Positions 10,942-22,098 of a DNA stretch of 27,128 nucleotides are shown here, in pieces. The DNA is from Pigoraptor chileana (lineage: Eukaryota; Opisthokonta; Filasterea). The stretch is taken from positions 1 through 27,128 of the forward strand of contig CALSCR010000276.1 of NCBI GenBank assembly GCA_943704495.1, read 5' to 3'. The notes under the pieces are model-generated. The model had not been told where the DNA came from. It worked only from the letters and a program-made list of their open reading frames with translations, and ran no database searches. The position numbers and the translations under genes are program-made. Every line of letters begins with the position of its first letter. Within the stretch, counting starts at the first letter, position 1.

Positions 10942-11916
10942 ATGGGGAAATTACGAGCGCCGAAATCAAGCTACGCACTCTCCATCGACAGTCCCATTCA
11001 ACCTACATCAGAAGTTTCGGCTGCATCTTCATTACCACGCCGCTCATCTAAGGTGCAAAAGTCTGAATTGCGACGGCCTTTAGCGATGCGCAAATCGATT
11101 ACCTGCGCAAGGACAGGATGCGACGTTGATGGCGCCGAGGCCGTTGGCCAAACACACAAACACGCGCTCATTCTCTCGGACGATATGGGTCACATTACTA
11201 CCGAAGAGTTGGCTGTATTACAGGAGCTTGCGACAGGGGATATTGTTGCTGTGTTTGGTCTTTACAGTCCCAAGAACGACTCTGACGATGATGTGGACGA
11301 GTGGACGGTGTCTTTCTTAGCTGCCGTTACGGGCATGGGCAGCATTGGTGAGCCATGACATATGCTTGTATTCCGTCCTAATCACTTTATGTCGTGCTCT
11401 TTCATTTCCGCAAAACTGCATCGAGCTGCTCGGATTCATTAATTTACATTTTCTTTCCCAATTGCCTTTCTGCATCCCCATTGCATCTCGAACCCGACCA
11501 GATCGGGTGAAGCACAGCCGCCTCATCGTGACAGAAAACGAAGTCATCTGGCACTACTGCAAACCGGCTGTCGGTCGGCCGCCGGTGACCAAGACACAAA
11601 CATTTCCATTCGAGGATATCCACTGTGGGTTTTACTGCTTATTGTTGCATGTCATTGGCAGATTACAACCCAAAGTCTAACAGCGACATGTGTTACTTGG
11701 GATGGTGTTCCACATACAGCCGTAAATGCGTGCGGCGTGCGCATGGTTTCATCACTCCACACGATCGGCTTTACGACAAAGGCAAAGTGTGTTGATAGCG
11801 CGACAAATCGGTCTGAGCGGATCAAGTTTATGTGTTGTCTCCCACGTCGTGATGTCGACTTCATTGCAAACACAATCCGCTACCAGAAAGATGTGTACGA
11901 CGCTTGGGCATCGTGA
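10942..11916 (+). CDS. Small protein with PH-like segment, paralogue B
   Basis: Three exons, 10942-11347, 11502-11624 and 11720-11916, with phases 1 and 1, give 241 residues. Both introns fall at the same protein positions and phases as introns 1 and 2 of gene A, which confirms the models. Shared features are ITTEELAVLQELATG then DIVAVFGL (~85-107), the strand RLIVTENEVIWHY, the turn FPFEDIHSV, and a C-terminal stretch RSERIKF followed by DVDFIANTIRYQKDVYDAW. The layout matches a PH-type domain: strand pairs, a conserved 'F-P-x-x-D-I', then a closing helix containing Trp. The N-terminal ~80 residues are Ser/Arg-rich and not conserved with A. Residues 112-118 are acidic. No signal peptide or membrane span. 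Function unknown; a lipid- or protein-binding role is only a guess from the fold-like pattern. Confidence 0.66.
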
Positions 11917-11929
11917 TCTAAATCACAGC

Positions 11930-11961
<32 letters not shown>

Positions 11962-12492
11962 ACATATAAAGGATTGTGACATACAAAAAAATACTGCAAT
12001 GACACCGGATCCCAAAACAGCCCAGTACCGCAAATTGCGGGCGGCGATCGGGGACCCAATGATTATGACACTCACGTGGGCGACTGATCCGGCCATCGAA
12101 TAACAAAGTGACGACACTGTACATCGCCACTGGTAGTTGCTCACGTGCGGCATTCGTGTTACGGTGTGATGCAACAACAACCACGACGACGCAACCGTAA
12201 CTACCCATGTACACATCACTGCCGCAAGGACCCGATTGACAGCCCCCCGTACCCCTCCCCAAAACACACGAGACAACACACAAGCGTGAAAGGCCAGAGG
12301 CACCGGGATTCAGCAAAGGGGATACTGGGTCTTGCTCACCACTGGTTGTTTGGTGCGTGTAAGGATTGGTTCACATAAAATGTAATGAAGAATATAAACA
12401 CGCAAGCACATCATATCAGTTGAAGACTACATAGATGGGGTCCGAGCACGGCTCACTCGGTCCGTCCATTGATGTCGCCATACCTAAGTGAA
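11917..12492. other. Convergent intergenic gap with (AC)n microsatellite
   Basis: Between the stops of PH-like gene B (plus) and the Cys-rich surface protein (minus). It contains an AC tract of about 30 bp at 11930-11961. I see no exon-like frame or exact AATAAA in it. Confidence 0.5.
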
Positions 12493-13592
12493 TTAGAACC
12501 ACATGTAAGAGACGAGAATGAGGCCCGCAGCGACGGCAGCGGTGAGCGCACTGTTGGCCGCGGCACTAGAGCCAGAGTTGTAGATCTGTGTGGGATACAT
12601 TGGCGTATCCGTGATCGATGTGTTGGAATACGAAAGCCACGAGAATTTACATTCGCCGCTGTTGTATACTGTCGGTGATGTGTTGATGAAGTCAATGTCG
12701 CAGCCTGCCATCACATAGGCCATCACGTTGGCTTTGTTCGTGGTCGGATCAATAAACATAAAGTAGCTCCGATATTGCAGAAACGTGGCGGCAACGGCGT
12801 CGATGCACGTGTACGAAAGCGTAGACATGCCCCGCCAAATAAGGCCCGAACACGAATTGCTCTCTCCATAATACGAGTTGTAGTTGATGTACTTGTTCGT
12901 GGGGCCCATCGCGGTCGTATTCGCGGGAGTGCTAGCAAAGGTAACAATGCCGCTTGTCCAAACTGTAAAAAAGATGCACGATGCAAGTCAGTGTCTCAGG
13001 CAGTGAGCTAATGCATTACCCAAAACTTCAAGAGGCAAAAATTGAAGATATCTCACCTGACAGAGAGATGCAATCACCGCTGTTGAAGGGAGCCAGCTGG
13101 TTTCGGTCGGAGTTCGAACCAGCGATACATTGCGCAGAGCTGAATCCAGTGGTGATGGACACTTCGTTCCCAACGTATGTCATCTGAACCATAGTTTGGT
13201 ATAAGACCATAGGCATTGAGTATCCATGCGGACATGTACAGCTGGTTGCGCACATAAAAGCAATATGCACATTTGACTCTGGGTACCTTTGCGAAGAGAA
13301 GATCGATGCCTGTCCACGTGCACGTCCCATCGGTTGGGATAGAGAAGTATTTACTCGGCGTAGGCCTCGATGCGAGCGGGAGACATGTCCCAACAAAGTA
13401 TGCCACATTCGCGTATTGAGCATATGCGCAGCAGGCTGCAAATTGTGGAAAGGTGAAAAATTACACAGGGGAATGCGCTCATTTATAGGACAACGGATGC
13501 AGGGGTTCTTCAGTGGCATGCAGAGTCGACTGGTGAATTAACTCACCATGAAGGGATAGAAGAGCAACTAGGAAGAGCACTCGGGCTGCCAT
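12493..13592 (-). CDS. Secreted Cys-rich protein with two related halves and GPI-anchor-like tail
   Basis: Exons 13592-13547, 13435-13287, 13183-13057 and 12962-12493, phases 1, 0, 1, give 263 residues. No family is recognised. Exon 1 encodes a signal peptide (MAARVLFLVALLSLH). The mature part has two halves, exons 2-3 (residues ~17-107) and exon 4 (~108-235). Each ends in the pattern Cys, 16-18 residues, then FNSGDC or YNSGEC, which suggests an internal duplication. Several N-glycosylation sequons (NTT, NTS) are present. The C-terminus has a small-residue stretch NSGSSAAANS followed by a 17-residue hydrophobic tail ending at the stop, which is typical of a GPI-attachment signal. The 103-bp intron 13184-13286 has a weak donor (GTACCC); it is needed to restore frame and phase. 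A cell-surface location is inferred. Confidence 0.62.
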
Positions 13593-14129
13593 TCTGTATT
13601 AGCTATTCTTTATATCGTTGAGTGTCGTGATGATTTGTTACGTCAATGAGTGTAGAAAGCCACTTCGCTTTATATTCAGATGGGCATGAACTGCACGGTG
13701 GCGGCGGCACTGCAATCACATTGTCACGGTCTCAACAAGCACCCTGATGGTGTGACGTGCAACACGCCGATCAAGGTGTGCTATCACGCCCGTCGATCAC
13801 TCGTGCACACTGCGAATGCAGCCACATAATGTGTCAACAATCATCCATTATTAATAATTGTCCTAAAATAACCCTTGCACGAGTATGGTATCACGCCTTT
13901 GACTTTAACTTCCTAAGGAAAATTGCATGTTTAGGCAAGCCAGATCGTGATTCTATTTATACTTAATTATGATTGGGAGCACAAACAAAACAACACAGTA
14001 CAACGAGGCTTTCAAGGCCCCGACATCTGTATTTTGAGAACATGAAAAGTGCAGGACGGGGGAGGGGGGGGGGATATATGTACACTCACACAAGCACACA
14101 AAGTAAACACACATGCCAAAAGGATGGTC
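13593..14129. other. Intergenic: upstream of the Cys-rich gene, downstream of the alpha-glucosidase
   Basis: About 540 bp. It should contain the promoter of the minus-strand Cys-rich gene and the 3' UTR of the alpha-glucosidase. I see no coding sequence. A G-run at 14058-14073 (five G, one A, ten G) and a short AC-rich stretch at 14080-14113 are the only notable sequences. Confidence 0.5.
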
Positions 14130-15153
14130 TTAACTCCACGCGACGGCCAGTGCCGCCATCATGCTCACAGAGATGCCGGAGATAGTCAGCGACTTTGCCG
14201 TTGCGTTGTAGGCGACGCTTGCAGCAGCGACCTGGACGCCGTTGACAGTGACAACAGTCGGTGCAGCAGACACGCCGAGAATCACAATATCTCCAAGCTG
14301 GAACATCAGCGCCGTCTTGCAGTCCGAGTACGTCACGGTGCCAATCAGCTTGCCGGCAGATCCCGACGACTGAACAGAGTAGTCAATGCGGAAATACTGC
14401 GTGAGGTCAAGTGACGCGCCGTCGTCAAGATACACGAAGCCAGACGCGCTACCTGCCGCATCGAGTGCGGTGAGAAGAGTGAATGGCGTGCTTCGTGCAT
14501 CGCGGGTGGTCAGTGCCGCACCCTGCATGGGGATGACCTTTCCGCCGAGCACGTGCACATTGATCTTGTCCATCGGGGCAGCGAGGTTGAGGGTAGTGCC
14601 CTGCGAGTTGACGGTGAGCGCACCAGAGTAGAAGTCGTACCAGAGTCCGTTGGGAAAGTACGCCGAGACAGACGTCGCGCCCTGCGTCAGCACCGGAGAG
14701 ACGAGCAGCGCGTCGCCCACGAGAAACTGGCGGTCGATTCCAAACGTGTTGGCATCGGTCGGAAACTCGAAAAAGAGGGCGCGCATCACAGGGCTTCCGT
14801 CGGCATTGGCGAGGCGGAAGAGCGAGTAGTAGTAGGGGAGGAGGCGATAACGCGTGGCAAGAACATTGCGGCTGATGGCAGCCACCGACGCCCAAACGTA
14901 CGGCTCCTGCGCAATCTGCCCCTTTGCGTTGTGGTTGCGCGAAAACGGATAGAAAGCACCGAGCTGCATCCAGCGTCCACACAGCTCCTCGGTCGTGTCT
15001 TGCGCAAAACCGCAAATGTCCGATCCAACGAGCGGCACACCATACATTTGGAAGGTAAGCATTCCCGGAATCGAATAATAGAGATCATCCCAAGAGGCAT
15101 GGTTGTCGCCCGTCCAGTGGCCAGTGTGAGCGCCACTGCCGGGGAAAGTGGAC

Positions 15154-15193
<40 letters not shown>

Positions 15194-17600
15194 TAAAAAC
15201 ACAAGCCAAATGAAAGTTGATGAGCAAATAGGATAATGGTGATACATTCATCTGACCACACGGCAAGCAGGGGACTTCTAACAGGCACACACCTGCTAAT
15301 GACAAACGAGCGGGACGACTGGATCTTCTCGAGAGCCTTGTTCGTCGCAATCGCTTCAGTCAGACCAAAAATGTTGTGGACATCGTATTCGAGCACGCCA
15401 CCGTGGTGAGTCGAGTCCATCGAAAGGGTCTTGCTCTTGAGCGGGGCCTTGCTGTTCTGGTTGTTGATTTGGTACGGCGGGTTGTTGGGATCAAATGATG
15501 TCGAATAGTAGGACACATTGACGAGCGACTTGGATGACGACAGTGCAGGAACTGCCTCTGCGTCCGCCACAACAGCCTTGACGTTGGGGTGGAGGTCCTT
15601 GGACGAGCACACGCCATCGCAAAAGTTGCTGATCTCGTTCATATCGATCCTGTTATGAAATGCATTGTTGGATTCAGAAGAATTAGTACAACTGAACACG
15701 CGCACTAGAATTGAAACGCCCGGCGAAACCCACCCACACACACGCACGCCGCAAGCACGCACATACCCCACACACCCACATATGCATGCATACACGAACA
15801 CACTCACCAAAGACCGTCAACGGGGATGAGCTGGAGGAACGCCTGGATCTGGTCCGCCCACCACGAGTTTGCATTCGGCGCCAAGAAGTCGGGGAAGACG
15901 GTGAGGCCCGGCCACACCTTGCCCACAAACGGCTTCCCAGACGCGTCGTTGATGAACACGCCCTGCTTGAGGCCGGCGTCGTACGCAGGGTATCCAGCCT
16001 CAGTCTTGATGCCAGGATCAACAATCACAACATAGTGCTGTCCATTCTTGTGAAGTTGTTCGGCAAACGGCACCATTTTGCTCATCGGAAAGTTGACAGG
16101 GTCATATGTAAAGTCCTTGTATGCGTCCATGTAGTCGATGTCCGTCCACATTGTGTCCAAAGGGATTTTGTTGGCGGCGTAGTTCGCGACCACCTGCGAG
16201 ATTGCATCTGCATTGGGATACCCATAACGGCACTGGTGAAAGCCGAGTCCCCAGTAGGGAGGCAAGTGGGGCTTGGCCACGGCGTCCGCATACTGGCGGA
16301 TGACGTCATTGGGCGTCGGCCCTAAAAAGAAGTAAAAGTCGAAAATTCCGCCAATCACGCGGTATGTGAGCACGTTTTCGCGAACGGAGATATCCATTCC
16401 GTTGCTATTGCGAAGGTACACGCCGTGCGATAGCCCTGCCGTCGTGTGCTGCATGTAGAATGGGTGCGCGCCGTAGAGATTGTCGTTGACAGGCGTCGGC
16501 GTGTCAAATGTCCACAGCGTATACGTCAACGAATCATCCAGACGAAGCGACCGCACGCGCTCTCCCAGGCCGTACAGATTGGCGTTGTTGGAAAGCTGCG
16601 TGGACAGCTCGAGATACTGATCCTCAAAGACAAGTCCGTTGAGGGCGGATGTGTTGAACAACGTCTCGCCGTTGCTGCGACGGACGACGGCAAACCAGAA
16701 CACCTCGCCCTGAGCGGCAGAGACGACAGAATAGTCGGTGGTCGGGGCCTTTGATGTGGGAAGGGCAGGCCGCGGGGAGAACTGCTCAGGCACTTCGTAG
16801 CGGGCATTGTTGGGATCGAAGATGCGCACGTGAAGGCGAGACTGCGTCTCAAGGTAAATGTTGACGCCAACTGGGGAAATGTCGGTGCTGTAGTACTGGG
16901 GGGCCGGTCCGTTGAGTGCGAGCGTGAGAGACACGCCATACTCGGTTGATTGCGAGGAGGAGACGACGTAGGTGGCCTTTGCCGGGTTCTGCAAGTGTTT
17001 TTTATGTACATCGCCGTTAGGAATGCATGAATCCAATCATCTAATCAACGAGACATTGCAACGCATCGTTAATCATCGCAAAGGTGAGATGACATGGCGG
17101 GACTAATGAAGCACACACCTGGTTAAAGCACCACGGCGTGCCGTCGGATGAAGGCGACCAACAGCAGCCCTTGGACTCGCACTCGGGCTGCTGGATGCCA
17201 ACATAGCCTGAGCATAAAACGAATCAGCCATTGTCAGTGTCTCAATATACAGAAAATAAATGTGCAAGAAAGAACACACCCCCAAAACAAACTTACAATA
17301 TTGCCGTTGGAACTGCATCTCAACAAGAACTGCGCGTCGAGAGATCCAAACCATAATGGAACCCAAGCCAGTATTCTATTGTTGTTGTGTATGTTGTGTG
17401 TGTTGGCATGGAGAAAACAACAACGGCAGCACATGCACTGCCCTACCACAGAACTGTCTACGCTCAAGAGACGTGTACATATAATACGTACCGCAGTCAA
17501 CGCGGTATCCTGTCGTGATGCACGTTGCCGACGGGCGCGCCGACGTTGCGACAAATAGTCCAGCGACGAACATCGCCGCAAAGACACCTCGGGACACCAT
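14130..17600 (-). CDS. GAA: Acid alpha-glucosidase (GH31) with N-terminal trefoil domain, complete
   Basis: Releases glucose from alpha-1,4 (and 1,6) linkages, in the lysosome in animals. Exons 17600-17492, 17207-17119, 16988-15808, 15649-15293, 15153-14130 join in phases 1, 0, 2, 2 to 919 residues, close to the usual ~900-950. Residues 1-21 are a signal peptide. A P-type trefoil follows, with six cysteines at 27, 36, 46, 51, 52 and 63 (GCCW core, ending WCFNQ). The GH31 barrel shows YWGLGFHQCRYGY, MWTDIDYM, the nucleophile Asp ~462 in WIDMNE, SRSTFPGSG, and the acid/base Asp ~595 in GHWTGDN; FYPFSRNHN, GDALLVSPV and a beta-sandwich C-terminus follow. The catalytic nucleophile codon lies just after the exon 3/4 junction, which splits the preceding Trp codon. 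No break seen. Membrane glucosidases such as sucrase-isomaltase are related, but this one has no membrane anchor. Confidence 0.95.
15159..15190. repeat. (TG)16 microsatellite abutting a splice acceptor
   Basis: Sixteen TG units on the plus strand; on the sense strand (CA)16 runs to within six bases of exon 5 of the alpha-glucosidase, ending ...CAAACAG at the acceptor. There is no pyrimidine tract between the repeat and the exon. Confidence 0.9.
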
Positions 17601-19330
17601 TCTCTCTGCTTCGATCAAACGCTCATATGAGAAGGTGCCAATTGTGGAGCAAACTATAGTAACGTTTAAGAAAACTATTGTGGGTTTTATGTGATTCAGT
17701 CACAGCGACACTCAGACAAGGCACACTCAAACAGTGTGAAGTGCGTATCCAATGAAAGACTGCGTTTGTGTGCCGTAAAACGTGTGCGACCCCGCGTGTG
17801 TGTCATGTGGACGCGGCAGGGAAGGAATCTCTATGTGTGTGTGTGTGAGTTGTGTGTGTCGGAGCGCGAACATTTTAGTGGCGATGAGATGACGCGCAGA
17901 CTTCTTCCGTACTAAATTACCTACTAATTATCGTGGCCCCAAATTCTGGCTATACAATTATTCATACATTAGCGAGAGATAGCGTCTCAATACATAGTCC
18001 ATATTGATGAATCTACTATATGTGTCGTTGAACTTGAGTATTCATTTTTGGCTGGGTGCAGAGATGGCATACACTACTTACGCGCGGATTTCGCAGAGCA
18101 CATCACGGGTTGTTTGTGGCTGCGTGATTGCAATGCCTCCGATTGGCTGAAATCCTCCCATACTGTTCCTATACTCTGAGAGAGAGTGTGAGAAGGTTTC
18201 ATTGCAACACCCGGCTGGTTGTAACACCGGCAAGACTGCAGAAGCTAAGTTAGGCAGGTTGTGCGTTGTAACACCGGCAAGACAGGAGCTAAGTTAGGCG
18301 GGTTGTGCGTTGTAACACCGGCAAGACTGCAGTAGCTAAGTTAGGCAGGTTGTGCGTTGCCGTAACACCGGCAAGACAGGAGCTAAGTTAGGCAGGTTGT
18401 GCGTTGTAACACCGGCAAGACAAGAACTCCCTCATGATCAGTCCCTCATCAGTGCGGCGGTTTGGATGTAAACTCTGGTGAGCTACTGGCTTGCTTTTTC
18501 GTAACAAGAAGTCATAAACCGAGCAACTCACATACAAGCACATAAAGGGTCCCGGCTCTGTAGTTGGCAATTTGCTTCCGCAATGATCATTCATAATTCG
18601 ACGGCATCCCAAATCTCTTATGTGTCTTTGCCCGCCGACATGTATGTTGAGGCACTATCATGATCGGCGCTGGCCCTGGTTTGCAGCTCCAGTCCCCATC
18701 AGTCCTCGTCCCACGGGAATTGGCACACTGGCGCATCGAATTGAAACTCGAAATACACCACAACTTTCTTAAGACGTCCACCCCGTTTGTTCACTATACA
18801 CAAATCCGATACCCGTCTCCCACCTGTAACGGGATCACTGACGACGATATCCAACCACCGCAATTGCTTTAATGCCGAAAGATATTTGTTTATGATTCTG
18901 ACGGCGAACGCACGCGCGAGTGATGAAAAAACAGTGATACGCCAAAACCGCGAATAATGTGAGCGAAAAGTGCGAGAGCGAAGAAACGGTGCGAAGTCAA
19001 CAAAACAAAAAAAAAGTGCCGAGTAGCTGTGAAGAATTCGTCCACGTGTCACGAAGCAAAGAAAAATTGAACAAGATGAAGGATAAAAAATTATAGCGGC
19101 GCACGCGCACTGATATTGGCAGCGAAAATAAGCAACAAAGCACACCAGAAACAAAAAGTTTGCACTCGATGTTCATAAAGCAACGCGAATAAAAAAAACA
19201 AAACATGTATACATGATGCACACACACAGCAAAAAAGTCACAAGATGTGAATCTAAACAACGAACAGGGCACACGGCAATGCAACAAACGCAGATCAGTC
19301 CCACAGCCGCACAGCCGCACAGCGCCAGTC
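17601..19330. other. Intergenic region, IP3-receptor 3' end to alpha-glucosidase 5' end
   Basis: About 1.7 kb between two minus-strand genes. It should hold the IP3-receptor 3' UTR on the right and the alpha-glucosidase promoter on the left. It contains the tandem array at 18222-18424 and a TG-rich patch at 17832-17860. From about 18890 to 19270 the plus strand is A-rich with many short A runs. An open frame of 151 codons at 19154-18699 (minus) has no family I recognise. Confidence 0.5.
18222..18424. repeat. Tandem array of alternating ~47- and ~44-bp units
   Basis: The anchor TAACACCGGCAAGAC recurs at 18222, 18269, 18313, 18363 and 18407, giving spacings of 47, 44, 50 and 44 bp. Units alternate between two versions: long ones have ACTGCAG then A or T before AGCTAAGTTAGG, and short ones have ACAGG there. 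One junction carries an extra GCC. The fifth copy is cut after the anchor, and a degenerate partial copy precedes the first (18204-18221). The alternation indicates growth by duplication of an A+B dimer. Function unknown. Confidence 0.85.
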
Positions 19331-22053
19331 TCAGACATGGCTTTCCGTTGAGCAGGGCTTTGTAATGACAATGGGATTCTGGCTGCTCGTCGGGGAATGC
19401 ACATTCGACGATGGCGGCGACACGATCGGCGACTCACTCGTAATGAATGTCAGCGGAGGAGTCGACGTCGACGGGATAATGGTGTACGTGGGCGGGACGT
19501 TAGAGCTGCGTCGCCGCGTGCCCCGTGCCGCGTCTCCGCTGATAAACGAAGAGTCATCATCCACAGAGAGATTGCTTCGCTTGATAGAGTTGAGACGAAG
19601 CTGCTTCTTCTGCTCACCAAAGTGATCGCGCAGTACCGACACGTCGAGTGCCAGGGCCGACAGCAGGTCGAGCGCGGCGCCCAGCTGCGTCTTCAGCGAG
19701 CGTATGTCATTCTGGTCTGTCTCTTCCGTGTCCGTAATCAGCGACATGGCGCGCATCCGGGGGAACCAGTCGAGATTGTTGACGGCAATCATATTGCTCA
19801 CATACGATTCCTGTCCGTTAAACTCGGTCCGCTCTTGCTTGCGGAGATGCACAATGAAGTAGAGATAATTCCACAGGTTGTGTTCAACGCGTATGTGCTC
19901 CTCGAACGTCATGGCCTTGTTGTCAAACGCACTCCGATTCAGCCCGCAGATAAAGCACGTGTTCTTGCGGTTTTCCTCACGTTCGTTCTTTTCCGCACGG
20001 AGATCGGCAAAGGTGTCGATGATCACACCGAAGATGAGATTGAGAACAATGATAATGACAATGAAGAAGAACAGCAGATCGTAGAATATGCGGACAAAAT
20101 AGAGCGGTTCGTCCTTGGATTTCTGCACAAGAACATCGCCAATGCCGCCTCCATTGCGCAGCCCCAGGTTCAGCGTCGTGATGATGCAGTGCAGCATTGT
20201 ATCGCACGACCGCTCGGGTCCCACCGACTCCGTGTCAATCAAAAAGTCGTCCCGCAGATACAAAAAGCCGAATATGGAGAACATGTATATGACGATGAGT
20301 GCAAATATGGTCGTCAACACGATCGACTTTCCGTTTCGGGTAACCGAGCGAATCACATTCTGCAGCGTTTCCTCGCGGACGATAATATCGAGAAGCAAGA
20401 GGGCGTACAAAAAGGGACTAAACACCATCCCCGAGAAGCACACGCACAGATACCCAATGTGGTAGACGAGCGCCACGTCCTTTGTGAGGCGATTCTTCTT
20501 CCGGAGGAGTGTGCCGTAGTTGCTGAGATAGCTGACCAGCACCACAAGCGCCATTGAAAACTGCGCGACTCCGAGTGCCATGAACATCCAGGGTGAGACC
20601 AGTCGCAGCCAGTCCGCCCCACGTGCCGCCGCCGCCGCCGCTTTTGCCGCCGCCATTGCAGCAGTGCGACGCGCCGCACTCCCGTATGTTGTTCCCCCAG
20701 GCGACGAGGAGGACGGGAGTCCAGAGATCGCGTCTGTTGTGTTCAAGAGCGCCGATGCAGCTGCACCGACAACAGCCTCTGCAATGCTGTCCGCAAACTC
20801 TCCGACCGCGCCGCCTTCAAGCACAACAGGGTCGATCGGGAACAGAATGACCATGAGAATGTTGATCATGAGTGAGATGGTGAATGACATTGTCTTCCAT
20901 CGTTGGATGTTGCGCGCAAATCGATAGAGGATCTTGCTCTTCTGTAGACGACTCTGCCACATCATCTCAAGATACAGATCACCCGTGCGCGCGAAAAAGC
21001 CTGCGACTTTGCTGCCTTGCTCGTCACGCTGTTGCCACAAAAAAAAAAGAACACAAAACAAAAAACAAGATAGGATACGGGAACGAAGAGAAGAAAAGTG
21101 TGAGCATATTGTTGAAATTCAGCGAAACAAGAAGGCATGGACAAAAGCTCAACCCATTATATGAAAAATATACCCAGAATTTCTAGCAAATACCATACAC
21201 AGTTTAGGAAACAGATCCCACACCAACAATGCCGACATACATGCAGAAATAACCAACTCACGGAGAAAGAGGGAAAACTTACACACATAAACACACGCAC
21301 ACACACACACACAAACGTAACAAACTATTGAACACACCTTGGCGTTCATGACAATGTCCGTCTTGCTCTCCTCTGTGAGAAACTCGCAAATCTCGGGGAT
21401 GGGAAAACAAATCACCTCGAGGCGATTGTCACGCGCAATCTGAATCTGCCCAGTCCTCGCGGCGTAGTATTTGACGGCGGCCGTTGTGTTGGCGTGGTTC
21501 GCCCGCAGCAGATGCGAGAGCGTCGGGCTTGTCTGCGCGAGGCGGTGGGCGAGCATGTACACAGTGTGCCCAATCTCATGCACACGCTCTTGCGTCACGC
21601 GCTTGCGAACTGTCCCCGCCCATCCGTGGATTGTGTTGAGTGCCGTAACCTGCAATTTTGCAGCGGTGCGAGTGGGGCACGCGTTGACGGAGAGGCGGGT
21701 AGCGGGGTATGTCAGTACCAAGGGGAGGCGTGTACTGTGTGCACGATGTCGAATAAATCAAACAAGAGATACACAAACACACACATGCTGACAACAAACA
21801 CACAGCCGCAGTTACAAACGAGCTTGAACATCCACCCTGGTAACATTAGCAAGCGTATTGAAAGCAAGGATAAGCAACGCACCAGCTGATTCGCATCGAG
21901 ATTGAAGAGGATCTTGTCGGCGAGATCACTCGTCAGGCGGCTTTCGAGGACACTCAAAAGAAGTTTCGAGGCATTGTGCTGCGCCAACAAGAACACACAA
22001 ATGCATCACAAGATATTGAAAGGTGGGTGAGCATAAAAGCGCGCGCGGGCATA

Positions 22054-22098
<45 letters not shown>

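Noticed and set aside
14553-15236. 227-codon open frame on the plus strand
   Set aside because: Antisense to alpha-glucosidase exon 5, and it ends in the TG repeat.
18241-18345. Resemblance of the repeat core to 5S rRNA (GAAGCTAAG) or to a tRNA box A
   Set aside because: Only the short core matches; unit length (~47 bp), lack of box B and lack of a 5S or tRNA fold rule out a gene.
18699-19154. 151-codon open frame on the minus strand downstream of the IP3 receptor
   Set aside because: Its second half looks mildly protein-like, but the first half comes from A-rich DNA and I see no family, start context or partner exon; left unannotated.
19397-20557. 386-codon open frame on the plus strand
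   Set aside because: It is antisense to the pore exon of the IP3 receptor, whose residues are strongly conserved; no family features of its own.
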